Below are positions 22,540 to 33,214 of a stretch of DNA of 64,000 nucleotides, one piece after another. Origin of the DNA: Limnephilus marmoratus (taxonomy: Eukaryota > Arthropoda > Insecta > Trichoptera > Limnephilidae). The position numbers and the translations under genes were made by a program. The DNA lies in assembly GCA_917880885.1 (NCBI GenBank), contig OU862906.1:57578665-57642664 (forward strand), read 5' to 3'. The notes beneath the pieces were generated by a model. It saw only the letters and a program-made list of their open reading frames with translations. It searched no databases and had not been told where the DNA came from. Numbering within the stretch: position 1 is the first letter of the stretch; each line of letters begins with the position of its first letter.

Positions 22540-23032
22540 GACTAGGGAAGCAAAATTTCGAATCATTTCAGTTAAGTTAAGCCCCTTCTATTCTAGTATA
22601 CAACATTGTAAACTGTTAAACACACAAGATTTTTTTTAATGTTAGTATTATTTTTCTAATCCCTAAAATCCGTTTGTCATTATTTTTACTACACAAATAA
22701 TTTTGACATAATTCATTAATGCTTTGTTGTGAATAAAATCCTGCCCTTTATTTTGATCTCCGTTATAATTATTGTCAGTTCTACAACATGTGTTTAGTAG
22801 TGTTGTGGTATCCTAAAAATACTGTGAATTTCTTATTTCAATAAATAATAAAATCAAAAAAAGTCGAAAATCATGATATTCGTATAAAAACCTATCTGAA
22901 TTTCTTCTTCTTTATAGGTGCCAATATAGCGTAGAAAAGCTTTTTCATTGTTTTCAAGCACCTAATTTTCAAAAATTATCCGGGGGAGGCCACCGGACCC
23001 CCCCGTTTTCTGGAACCCCCCCCCCCCCACCC

Positions 23033-24046
23033 CATATATATATATATATTTTTTTAATGACAATATAAGGATAACGTAAAATTACAAAATAAGTAAAAAT
23101 ACCAATATAGTGGTTTGTTTACAGTCCTCCTCACTAGGTATTCTTCCGAGGCGGACTGTATGTTGCTGAATGGGTGTAGATTTTTATTTCCCCATCTTCT
23201 AGTTTCTTGATTTTCATAAAATAACAATAAATAAAATAAAAGTATTAATGTTTGTTGTCTGCAGGTTATATTGGGGTTACTTCATAATTTTAATGATTTC
23301 CTCATCTTCCTGTTTACTTAACCATAATTTTATGTTTTTTTTAAACATTTGTATCTCCATGGTGTTCTTAATTTCAATTGGAAGGGCATTATATAATTTT
23401 GTAGCATGGAAATTATGGTTTTTCTGGCCAAAAGATGTGTTTAATTGCGGGATGTTCAGTAGTTTTGAGGATTTTGACCTTGTAGTGTAGGTGTGTTGGT
23501 CAGCAAGGTATTCATATTTTTCTTTAAATTTGAGTAGTGCATTTTTTGAGTATAATTTAATAATGCTGAACACATTAAAGTTTTTAAAAATTTCTTTTGA
23601 TGGAGTTTTTATGGGTACTTTTAGGATTGTTTTTATTATTGCCTTTTGCGTTCTAGCTAGCTGCTTGATGTGAATGTTTGAGGCAGTTCCCCATCCTATA
23701 ATCCCATATTCTATGCGTGATTGACAAAGAGCATAGTAGACTTTATAAAGATTTTTATTAAGTATATTGCGTATGTTTCTAAAGAAGTACATGAGCTTTG
23801 TAAGTTTCTTTGTGATGCTATTTATGTGGGAGTCCCATCGAAGATTTTCATCGATTTCAATGCCGAGATATTTTATGTTTTTAGATTGTGTTATGGTGGG
23901 GCAGTGGCATGATTGGGTTAAGTCTTTTCCTTGAAAATCGTGTAATTTAAGAGCATAATCCTCTGCTGGTTGTCCTCTAGCCGTTATAGAAAAAGTTAAA
24001 TATTTAGTTTTGTTATGACAGTGGTGAAGAAGATTGCTTACTAAGT
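23033..24046 (-). pseudogene. 5'-truncated LINE, C-terminal part of ORF2
   Basis: The minus-strand frame (to 23277) begins within the RT region at NKTKYLTFS and continues with IKYLGIEIDENLRWDSHI, YYALCQSRIEYGIIGWG and TSFGQKNHNFHATKLYNALP. This is the usual C-terminal layout of Jockey/CR1-like LINEs. A 3' region of about 240 bp follows and ends in T-rich and AT microsatellite sequence at about 23033-23055. The 5' edge abuts BEL/Pao sequence at about 24047. It resembles the LINE 3' end at 45949-47054 in design but not closely in sequence. Confidence 0.75.
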
Positions 24047-25793
24047 AGAAGCAAACGACGGATGTTATCCTACATAGCATCCATTTTTAATCCCCCGGGT
24101 GTGATAGAACCTGTAACGGTAGTAGCGAAGCTACTAATGGAACGTCTGTGGCAGAACAAAACTCAGTGGGTTGAAGATATATCTCCTGACATTTGGAAAG
24201 TTTGGAGAGCTTATATGGAAGAATTGCCGCAGATAAATAATGTAAAGGTACCTAGGAGAATCATTTGTCAAAAGCATGTGATATCAGAAGATAATGCTGC
24301 GGATGTACTATCCAGAGATATTAGGACTTCTCAATTATTGACAGCCACCATTTGGTGGCACGGACCCGATTGGCTAACTCTTGCACCATCCAGTTGGCCA
24401 TGCGGAGAATCTACGTACATAGATCCACCTGAGGTGAAAACAAAAACTGTAGTGTTGGCAACAGTAACGCAAAATTGGGACATTTTTAAAAACTATATCT
24501 CTCTACTAAATCCTTATGTACATTTCCGAAGGAAAATTGCTGTCAATAAATCAACGACATCCAATCTTGCTGCCACCACATCATAATTTAACCGAATTAA
24601 TTATGAAAAACTGCATTTACATTTATTTATTTATTTATCATTTACATTTGCATGCAGGTACTCAAGCCTTATTGGCAATAATCAGATTGAAGTTCTGGCC
24701 AATAATGGGAAAAAATTTAGAGAAAAAGATTATAAGGAAATGTATAATATGTTATAGATCAAATCCAAAGACGATGCAGCAAATAATGGCAGACCTTCCA
24801 GCCGAAAGGATAACGGAATCTAAACCTTTTACAATAAGCGGGATCGATTATTGTGGACCTTTTTTGATTAAGTCGGGTATTCACAGAAAAACTAGTAACG
24901 TAAAAGCTTATATATGTTTATTTGTATGTATGGTGTCAAAAGCCATACACTTAGAACTTGTACTGTCGTTGAATACAGAAAGTTTTTTAAATGCCTTGAA
25001 ACGTTTTATCGCGCACCGTGGAAGGCCGAGTAAATTATTTTCGGATAATGCTACTAATTTTAAAGGCGCGAACAATCAGCTACGGGATATTTATAATTTT
25101 TTGTCTAACTCTAGCGATGAAATCGAGAGATCATTATCAAAACTATCAATTCAATGGGGGTACATTCCGCCAAGGGCGCCGCACTTTGGAGGCCTTTGGG
25201 AAGCCGGGATAAAATCTGTGAAATATCATTTGAAACGAGTAGCAAGTAACTCCTTATTAACATATGAGGAATTTAATACCGTTTTGTGTCAGATTGAATC
25301 TTGTTTAAATTCTAGACATCTTACCCCATTGTCAAATGATCCAAATGACCTAAACTCCCTCAGTCCCGGTCACTTTCTTGTTGGTGAAAGCTTAGCAGCA
25401 ATTCCAGAACAAGATCTACAAAATATTTCAGTCAACAGGCTGAATAACTATCAAAAATTATCCTTGCTAATACAATTTTTTTGGTCGAGGTGGCGAATGG
25501 AATACCTGGCTCAGCTCCAAGGCAGAACGAAGTGGACCAGAGGACCTAATTCGCAGCTAAAACCAGACGATATGGTGGTCTTGAAGGAAGACAACCTACC
25601 GCCATGTGTGTGGAAACTCGGACGTGTAATTGCAGTCCATCCAGGAGCTGACGGGAGAGTACGTGTGGCAACTCTCAAAACATCGCATGGAACTACTCAG
25701 AGGGCGATTTCAAAGCTTTGTCTATTGCCAATAGACGATAACGAGGAGCTGAAGATGTCGACACCCCCACCCAACGGACCAGACGCTGTGTAA
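24047..25793 (+). pseudogene. BEL/Pao pol fragment with integrase
   Basis: The first frame (24062-24586) reads LSYIASIFNPPGVIEP, the RT-connection region of Pao elements, then jumps to SEDNAADVLSRD, the end of RNase H; most of RNase H is deleted. The second frame (24516-25793) gives the integrase: a zinc-region remnant, ISGIDYCGPFLI, SKAIHLELV, LFSDNATNF, APHFGGLWEAGIKSVK, then the C-terminal DUF5641-like part with VVLKEDNLPPCVWKLGRV. An AT-rich insertion of about 40 bp (24615-24657) interrupts the zinc domain without breaking the frame. No LTRs are found around it. Confidence 0.8.
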
Positions 25794-26460
25794 GCGCAAA
25801 ATGAAAAAAAAAAAAAGAGGCTTGTGCATTATGATAAAAACTATAAGTGCATAAAACAGGATAAATCAATAAATAGTATTAAAAAAAAAAACAATATAAA
25901 AATTTGTACGTTGAAAGTAAAAAAAGCAATAACAATTTTACCATGAACAGTATCAAAATTTTCTTGTGCGTGGAAGGTGAATAACCGTAAAACTTGTGCA
26001 TAAAAGTAACCAAAAAGGACAAAAGGAAGATATAATAATAAATTAAAAGTAAAAATCAGTGTACAAAATGCGGATAAATGTGGAGCAATAAAATCTTGAG
26101 TGTGGTAGGGAGTGATATAAAAAATAATAAAACAAAAAGGATTGTAGATCCACATATTAAAAAAAAAAGATAAAAACACTTAATGAACGCTTATAAACCA
26201 ACATAGCCTGCTGGCTAGAATTGCAAACTGCATATGTAGATATATCTGGAAAGACATTGTAATAATTCCAAATGTGGCAATGAACTATGGAAGGAAGGAT
26301 GATTTATCTTTATTTAATTTTTTCCCAAGGAAGGAAGGAAGGATGACCAGGAAACCTGCCACGATATGTTGTGCTGTCTATATCATATGTTTATATGTAA
26401 TTAATGTTATGGTTTCTGTTTGTTTTTAGAAAAATGTAGTTTGTTTTTGGAATTGTCTTA
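25794..26460. other. No gene recognised
   Basis: A-rich sequence follows the BEL/Pao fragment, with a GGAAGGAAGGATGA repeat near 26293-26350. It may be the 3' part of that element, but I find no LTR. Confidence 0.4.
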
Positions 26461-26860
26461 ACAGCCGTTGTGTCCAACATTTTCGGATGATTAATCCGAG
26501 TGAAGCTGAGCCTAGCGCCTTGCGCCGCTAAGCTAAGGTATGTTAGAAAAATGCTCCATTTTAGCTGTGTCCAACAACTTGATCGTAGCGCTCGGTGTGT
26601 AGCCCCATTTGCTTTCGTACACCAAAAAATGACGTCAAGTTAGGAACTTTACATGTTAAATTAATACCGAAACGTTAATTAATTTTATTTATTATTAATA
26701 CAGATATTTTATTTTAAATAGTGTAATACATAAACCGACATTTTACATTTTTAAAACAAACGTATTTAATATGTTAAAAATAAGGTGTTAATTGACTTAC
26801 TGTTTTGTTTACGTGCGTTTGAAGTTTGACATTAGAATCAGTTGAAATTTTGTATTCAAA

Positions 26861-27026
26861 ATGGACAAGGCGAAGCGTTCGAAAAATTTTACGCCAAACG
26901 AAAAAATGAGACTTGTAGACCTAGTTACCTCGTCGCAGGTCATTTTGTCGAAAGCGACAGGTGGCCCATACGCTTGTAAAATCAAAAGAAGCTGCTTGGA
27001 ATGACATTGTCCTTGACAAGTGCTAA
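26861..27026 (+). pseudogene. SANT/Myb-like Harbinger accessory protein fragment
   Basis: It starts MDKAKRSKNFTPNEKMRLVDLV and, after one frame change, continues VKSKEAAWNDIVLDKC to a stop. This matches the N-terminal SANT/Myb-like DNA-binding domain of the accessory protein of PIF/Harbinger transposons (Trp in an AW..I motif). It is truncated to the domain start. Confidence 0.65.
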
Positions 27027-27075
27027 TTATATTCCACATATTATTACAAAAATGACACTCGAATAAGTCAAAACT

Positions 27076-27291
27076 TTACCTTTCGCTTGTGTAAGTTAAA
27101 TTATCTTCTACTTGGCTCAAAACATATAAAAAACACGCTTTTGTCATCCTAAAGCGGTTATTAAAATCGCCGTCATTTAATACTTCCATAAAATTTATAT
27201 CGGCATCTTGCCGCCGCCTATATAATCCAATATTATCGTCAAGCATATCTGCCCATTCAACCATATTCACTATATTCAATATAGGATTCAT
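27076..27291 (-). pseudogene. Harbinger transposase N-terminal fragment
   Basis: The 71-codon frame ends with FNNRFRMTKACFLYVLSQVEDNL, the F..RFRM(S/T)K..F..L pattern that precedes the DDE domain in PIF/Harbinger transposases. No DDE nuclease part is present. Confidence 0.55.
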
Positions 27292-27575
27292 ATTTCAAAT
27301 TGAAAAACCAAATAAAAAAGCCGACAAAATAGTGAACTAATGACAGATAATTACGATAATTAATTGACATTGACAGCTCGATTGTTTTCGCGGATTTTTG
27401 TTCGCTCTGTTGTCAGTTTTTATAAGTAGGTCTTCCTTAGCAACTTTAATCCACCCGGCTACCTTCCTTACATTTGAGTGTGGTGGGACGATCATTGTGT
27501 TTCGACACAGCATATTTGGGCATTTGAGCAGGGCTGAGCGGAGATCTCGGCTGAGCATAGGTTGGATACAACGGC

Positions 27576-28364
27576 TGTATGAGACCACTTTTCTGTTCCA
27601 TACAAATACTGTAAACAATAGGGGCGCTAGACTCCGATCGTCACTTCGGTTTCGGGAGATAGTAATAACTCAGAAGTTTCTTGGATAATGAATGATTATT
27701 TATTTTTCAGACGGTTTTTATACTAATCTGTGTTAAAGGAAAACGTAAATATGTTATTCATTTTGCCACCTGTTGTTTATCTGGATGACCGCAGGTGTTC
27801 AGTTTCGTGAATAACAAACTTGTTTTGACACGAAGGGTTTTTTCTTGCATGGGTTGACGTCATTTCGCACCTGTTGTTTATCTTAATTACTCCAGGTGTT
27901 TGAGGCAGGTGTCCTGTGTGCTCTATTTCGTTTGAATAACGAACTGGTTTGGACATGCGTATTGTTTTCTTGCCTGAGTTGACCTGATTTCTCCAGGCAG
28001 ATGAACGCACCTGCTTAAAATGCATCAATATAATGTAGGCGTTTTTGTTGCTAAGTGTTTAGTTCTTGAATAACACGTGCGGCTGCCAGCTGGGATTTTT
28101 CACGTAAACGAGCTAGTTTAGACACGAAGTGTTTTTCTTGCATGGGTTGACCTCAATTCACACCTGTTGTTTGTGATAATGCGAGGTATTTTGGTTTTTA
28201 AATAACACTTGCAGTTTTTTCATGTAACATTTCACAAGAATTGACTTGTCAATAAGTTGATTACTGTTCTCTTGTAGGCAGTAATATTCTGAAGGAACAG
28301 GTGTGACGACCAGCTGCAAAAGTTTCACGTAAACAAGATCTAATGCATCAATGCGTCTGTTACA
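27576..28364 (-). repeat. BEL/Pao 3' LTR (789 bp)
   Basis: It is the same as 32542-33205 except for about 125 extra bases near 27805-27945, a block containing CACCTGTTGTTTATCTTAAT and the repeated word CTTGTTT/CTGGTTTGGACA. The rest appears nearly identical by eye. The purine tract GGGAGGAGAA (minus strand) lies directly beside it. Confidence 0.9.
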
Positions 28365-28440
28365 TTCTCCTCCCGGTGTAATGTTTGATTGCACCTAGCT
28401 AGTTCGTCGGACGCATTCTTGATGTAGGTATCTTGGTTTG

Positions 28441-29357
28441 TTATGTGTCCTTGTGAAGAGGAGGGGGAGATGACTCAGCAGGTGTAGGAGCTGGTAAGAT
28501 GACAGCGATTTTAACGGCTGGTCTTAGGTACACCCCGGAACTAGTCTGGATTCGAGCGGTTCTAACTTGTCCGTCGGCTGCGGTTATCGCCTTGATGACG
28601 CGGCCGCAAGGCCAATGATTCCGAGGTAGTGCAGGATCCATGATGATTACCAAGTCATCCTTTTTTATGGGTGTGACAGGGTGGTGCCATTTTTGTCGGG
28701 CCGCTAAGGTGGGAAGGTATTGTTATTATTGAAGCCATTGTTGCCAAAACATGTCCGCCAGTCGTTGGCCGACACGCCACTGTCAGCGGAGACATATTTC
28801 TTCGTCCCCTTTTTCGTACATGGACAAGAGAGAGCGTCTTCCAGCCGACCCCAGAAGAAAATGGTTAGGTGTCAGAGATTCTTCATCGCGAGGATTCATT
28901 GATATATGGGTGAGTGGTCTGTTGTTCACTAAGAATTCAGCTTCGATTAGGGTAGTCAGGAGAGTTTCCTCTTTAGGTGCTCGTTCTTTGAGCGTGGCGT
29001 TTAGTGCTCGTTTCACCGATCGTACCAGTCTTTCCCATACTCCTCCCATGTGCGGCGTCATTGGTGGTATAATCTCTATTCGATGCCCTGAGTGGTCAGG
29101 GCATCAAGCATTTTAACGTCTTGACTTAGTAATTTCAAGGCATTTCTCATCTTGGCTTCGGTCCCATGGAAATTAGTCCCGTTGCCTGGGTACATGGTTA
29201 CGGGCTGTCCCATTCGTGCTGTCATTCGTTGTATGGCCATAATGGCAGAATCGGTGGTTAGAGAAGAAACGAGTTCTAGGTGGACAGCGCGTATCGAGAA
29301 GCAAGTGAAGATTGCGGCGTAGCGTTTTTCTCGATGTCTGCCAACTGTGATAGTCAT
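28441..29357 (-). pseudogene. BEL/Pao integrase, frame-broken
   Basis: The minus-strand frames give FSIRAVHLELVSSLTTDSA and PGNGTNFHG (29076-29357); the usual second Asp of the SDNGTNF motif is changed here to Gly-containing PGNG. Next comes MGGVWERLVRSVKRAL with LVNNRPLTH and LTPNHFLLG (28783-29061). After another break a DUF5641-like C-terminus with RNHWPCGRVIKA (28441-28653) follows. Order and motifs match Pao/BEL integrases. It is inactive because of frame breaks and the altered Asp motif. Confidence 0.8.
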
Positions 29358-30150
29358 GGGTCCGAAATGGTCTAGCCCGCAGTGTGTAAAGGGGCGTGTG
29401 TGGTGTATCAGTCAATTTAGCGGCAATGTTCCCATTAGGGGTTGACATAAGACTGATGTAGTGGGGCCTCACTTCTAGTGTTCGTTCGTTGGGTGTTTGG
29501 ATCCCGTGTACCAAGGTCGGCGAGATTTGGCGTAGTTGACACCCATCTTCAGTCTTGTATGTTGGTCATCTCATCTATTTTGCCCAGTCTGTTTGCCACA
29601 AAGGTGGAGTAAATGTGTGGATCGGTGCGCAGCAAACACAATACGGTTGTTGAATCTATCCAGAAATGGACTTGGGTTATCAGGGCATGGCTTTCCTTTT
29701 ACATGGTTCGGGCGGGTCTTGCTGAGACGAGTGCGGCATGTTATTGAGGCAGCGTCTTGGGATAGTGATTGTGTATGTGTTTTGCAGGTTCATCCAATTT
29801 GTCCACTTCTGGATATGTTCAGGGACACTGGGTTTGTCACAGCTCACGTTCGAGTGCCACACGGCTTGAAGTAGTATTTTGGGCCGAATCGTAAGGCAGG
29901 AAATAAAGCCGGGTTGATCTCCTATTCGTGGGTCGTATTGCCTCTTCGTGGGTTGTATTAACTTTTCCTAGATTCTGAGGTTTTATTGGCGGTTAGCAAA
30001 GCCAATTGATGCACGGCATTGCTATAGAATTACGTGTCTGTCTCGTGACTTAAGTGCCACTAGAGCGTTTTCATCTTGGAGTCAGTTCCATGAAATTTTA
30101 TCCCTTAATATGGAAACGAGCTCCTACCGTCTGAGGAGAGTACCGATGTT
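29358..30150 (-). other. Degraded BEL/Pao pol interior
   Basis: No confident frame. The sequence sits where RNase H and RT should be, but I cannot identify either. Short minus-strand open stretches only. Confidence 0.4.
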
Positions 30151-30154
30151 CTGG

Positions 30155-30350
30155 AAGGACTTGCTTGCCTTGGCTGCTCCGATGAGGACCACCGTTATTC
30201 TGGCAGTGGTACTGCTGGGGAGGGCTTGCTCGCCTTGGCTGCAGTGATGAGGAGCACCGCTATTCTGGCAGTGGCACTGCTGGGGGCAAGGCTTGCTCGC
30301 CTTGGCTGCGGTGATGAGGAGCACCACTATTCTGGTAGTGGCACTGCTGG
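30155..30350. repeat. ~67-bp tandem repeat, three copies
   Basis: Units contain GGCTTGCTCGCCTTGGCTGC, GATGAGGAGCACC and TATTCTGGCAGTGGCACTGC, with starts near 30161, 30228 and 30296. They lie in the BEL/Pao interior. Confidence 0.8.
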
Positions 30351-30379
30351 AATTGAAATTAGAAGATGGAATTAGCCTT

Positions 30380-30625
30380 GCTGGCCTTCGGTTGAGTAGC
30401 GTATCTCGTTGAAAACTTGTTGGGAGGCGGGCTAGTTGATGCCATTACTTGATTTGCGTATCTTGTCGCAAACAAATTGGGGGGCTGGCTATTTGTTGCC
30501 ATTGCTTGAGTTGCGTATCTCGTCGCAAACAAGTTAGGAGGCGGGCTAGCTGATGCCATTACTCGAGTTGCGTATCTTGTCGCAAACAAGTTGGGGGGCG
30601 GGCTAGTTGCTGCCGTTACTTGAAT
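30380..30625. repeat. ~60-bp tandem repeat, four copies
   Basis: Units contain TTGCGTATCTCGTCGCAAAC, AGGCGGGCTAG and TGATGCCATTACT. On the minus strand they code for repeated LFATRYATQ-type peptides for nearly 100 codons. They lie in the BEL/Pao interior. Confidence 0.8.
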
Positions 30626-31019
30626 AAACAATAAGAAGGAATAACTTATCATGAAAGTGAGATGGCAGGACGCGGCTCAGGCTCGTATGGGACTGCAAAT
30701 TCAGGCAGGTTGGTGATCAGCTTGGCGTGGAGTTGCAGTGCGCAGGGCCGCGAATGGGTCAGCAATCCGCTTTGCGTGTCAGGCCAGCTGTTGTACTCTC
30801 TGAGAGGGCTTGCTTCTGACAATGTGGAGTGCTTCTACTATCGCGGAGGTGATCTAGGCCAGTGGATCTATGTTTCGATGAGTTCATCCAGTGTGAGTAC
30901 GATCTTGGCTTTTAGTATATCCGGGACTAGCATTAAGGGTCGGGCCGATTGCTGCAAGCTCGGGAATTCTCTGGCTGGCTGCCACAGGGTATCGAGTATC
31001 CATATATGCGGATTACTGC

Positions 31020-32335
31020 ATATCTAGTAGCTGCATATATTGCTGTTGCATGAGTGGTAGCTGTATATTTTGTTGCTGCTCAGTTTATTGCCGCATGTCT
31101 CATTGTTGCATTTGTGGAAGCTGCATATCTTGTTGCTGCTGGGTTCGTTGCTGCATATCTGGTGGCTGAATATCTCGTTGCTGTATGTCTGTTGCTGCAT
31201 ATCTCGTCGCTGCATGTATGGTAACTGCATAACTCGTCGCTGATCAGTTTGTTGCTGCATGTCTCGTTGCTCCATGTATGAAAGCTGCATATCTCGTTGC
31301 TGCCAATTTGTTGCTAGACGTCTATTAGCTGCATGTCTCATTGTTGCATGTGTGGAAGCTGTATATCTTGTTGCTGTTGGGTTCGTTGCTGCGTATCTGG
31401 TAGCTGCATATCTTGGTGCTGCTCAGTTTGTTGTTGCATTTCTCGTTGCTGCATGTGGTAGCTGCATATCTCGTTGCTGCTCAGTTTGTTGCTGCATATC
31501 TCGTTGCGCCTCAGTTTATTGCTGCATGTCTCCTTGCTGCATGTGTGGAAGTTGCATATCTTGTTGCTGCTGGGTTCGTTGCTGCATGTCTGTTAGCTAC
31601 ATATCTCGTTGCTGCTCAGTTTGTTGCTGCATACCTCGTTGCGGTATATGTGGTAGCTGCATATCTCGTTGCTGCTAGGTTTGTTGTTGCATGTCTGTTA
31701 GCTGCATATCTCGTTGCTGCTCAGTTTGTTGCTGCATATCGTGTTGCGGTATATGTGGTAGCTGCATATCTCGTTGCTGCTGGGTTCGTTGATGCATGTC
31801 TGTGAGCTGCTCAGTGTTTTGTTGCATATCTCGTTGCAGCATATGTGGTAGCTGCATATCTCGTTGCTGCTGGGTTCGTTGTTGCATGTCTGTTAGCTGC
31901 ATATCTCGTTGCTGCTCAGTTTGTTGCTGCATATCGTGTTGCGGTATATGTGGTAGCTGCATATCTCGTTGCTGCTGGGTTCGTTGATGTATGTCTGTGA
32001 GCTGCTCAGTGTTTTGTTGCATATCTCGTTGCAGTGTATGTGGTAGCTGCATATCTCGTTGCTGCTGGGTTCGTTGTTGCATGTCTGTTAGCTGCTCAGT
32101 GTTTTGTTGCATATATTGTTGCTGCTCAGTTTGTTGCTGCATGACTCGTTGCTGCATGTCTGGTAGCTGCATATTTCGTTGCGGCTGGGTTCGTTGCTGC
32201 ATGTCTGTTAGCAGTATATCTCGTTGCGGCTGGGTTCGCTGCTGCATTTCTGTGAGCTGCTCAGTGTTTTGTTGCATATCTCGTTGTGGTATATGTGGTA
32301 GCTGCATATCTCGTTGCTGTTGGGTTCGTTGTCAT
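31020..32335 (-). repeat. 1.3-kb array of short repeats encoding a Gln-rich polypeptide
   Basis: The array is built of words such as GCTGCATATCTCGTTGCTGC, TTTGTTGCTGCATATC and GGGTTCGTTGCTGCATG, arranged in higher-order units of roughly 150-190 bp. On the minus strand 31675-32307 is open for 210 codons and reads as repeats of RDMQLPHIPQRDMQQ and TEQLTDMQQRTQQQ. The plus strand is also partly open. The array occupies the position of gag in the BEL/Pao element. Whether it is translated is unknown. Confidence 0.8.
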
Positions 32336-32520
32336 CTTTATCAGCCTCCTGTAGATCTTTGATGGTGGAGGCGTAGGCTTAAGGTAGCATCTGGATCGGC
32401 GGTAGGTATAGATGCATCTGAGTTTGCGAGGCAGGGCCGTGATGTCTCGGTTGAAGCCAGGATTTTACGGCCGCTGCGTGTGATGCCATCTCCACTGGGA
32501 AAGATTTGATGACGTGGGAT

Positions 32521-32538
32521 CCTGGATCGGAAGGACCA
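32521..32538 (-). promoter_or_regulatory. BEL/Pao primer-binding site
   Basis: The minus strand reads TGGTCCTTCCGATCCAGG three bases after the 5' LTR end, starting with TGG as a tRNA 3'-end complement should. The tRNA is not assigned. Confidence 0.6.
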
Positions 32539-32541
32539 ATT

Positions 32542-33205
32542 TGTATGAGACCACTTTTCTGTTCCATACAAATACTGTAAACAATAGGGGCGCTAGACTC
32601 CGATCGTCACTTCGGTTTCGGGAGATAGTAATAACTCAGAAGTTTCTTGGATAATGAATGATTATTTATTTTTCAGACGGTTTTTATACTAATCTGTGTT
32701 AAAGGAAAACGTAAATATGTTATTCATTTTGCCACCTGTTGTTTATCTGGATGACCGCAGGTGTTCAGTTTCGTGAATAACAAACTTGTTTGGACATGCG
32801 TATTGTTTTCTTGCCTGAGTTGACCTGATTTCTCCAGGCAGATGAACGCACCTGCTTAAAATGCATCAATATAATGTAGGCGTTTTTGTTGCTAAGTGTT
32901 TAGTTCTTGAATAACACGTGCGGCTGCCAGCTGGGATTTTTCACGTAAACGAGCTAGTTTAGACACGAAGTGTTTTTCTTGCATGGGTTGACCTCAATTC
33001 ACACCTGTTGTTTGTGATAATGCGAGGTATTTTGGTTTTTAAATAACACTTGCAGTTTTTTCATGTAACATTTCACAAGAATTGACTTGTCAATAAGTTG
33101 ATTACTGTTCTCTTGTAGGCAGTAATATTCTGAAGGAACAGGTGTGACGACCAGCTGCAAAAGTTTCACGTAAACAAGATCTAATGCATCAATGCGTCTG
33201 TTACA
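32542..33205 (-). repeat. BEL/Pao 5' LTR (664 bp)
   Basis: This is the partner of 27576-28364, lacking about 125 internal bases. It is followed by the duplication ACGGC and then by the remaining end of the Harbinger-like TIR. Confidence 0.9.
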
Positions 33206-33214
33206 ACGGCTGTT

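Larger units (their letters stand above)
20590..22980 (+). mobile_element. Outer hAT element remnant (boundaries approximate)
   Basis: The left end carries a hAT-like terminus CAGGCCCGGACTGGCC followed by a GC-rich palindromic block. The coding remnants are those of a TTF-type hAT transposase (20740-20886 and 21974-22539). The right end is not defined; a GGCCACCGGACCCCC block near 22989 may be close to it. A second hAT-like element is inserted in its coding region. Confidence 0.55.
27576..33205 (-). mobile_element. BEL/Pao LTR retrotransposon, minus strand
   Basis: It is bounded by LTRs starting TGTATGAGACC and ending CTGTTACA, flanked by an exact 5-bp duplication ACGGC (27571-27575 and 33206-33210). 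It contains a Pao-type integrase on the minus strand, a primer-binding-like site beside the right LTR and a purine tract beside the left one. Most of gag, RT and RNase H is unrecognisable, and the interior 5' half consists of large tandem repeats. It sits in the right TIR of a Harbinger-like element. Confidence 0.9.
26461..33214. mobile_element. PIF/Harbinger-like element split by a BEL/Pao insertion
   Basis: The left end ACAGCCGTTGTGTCCAAC is matched inversely by GTTGGATACAACGGC at 27561-27575, which continues as TGT at 33211-33213 beyond the BEL element. TTA lies beside both ends (left flank TTA; right TGTTAG), compatible with the TTA/TAA target preference of Harbinger. Without the insertion it would be about 1.1 kb. 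It encodes a SANT-like fragment and a transposase N-terminal fragment in opposite orientations, the usual two-gene layout. Confidence 0.65.

Noticed and set aside
31259..32362. Plus-strand Cys-rich or Ala/Val-rich frames
   Set aside because: These are shadows of the minus-strand Gln-rich repeat array; the peptide pattern simply mirrors the repeat.
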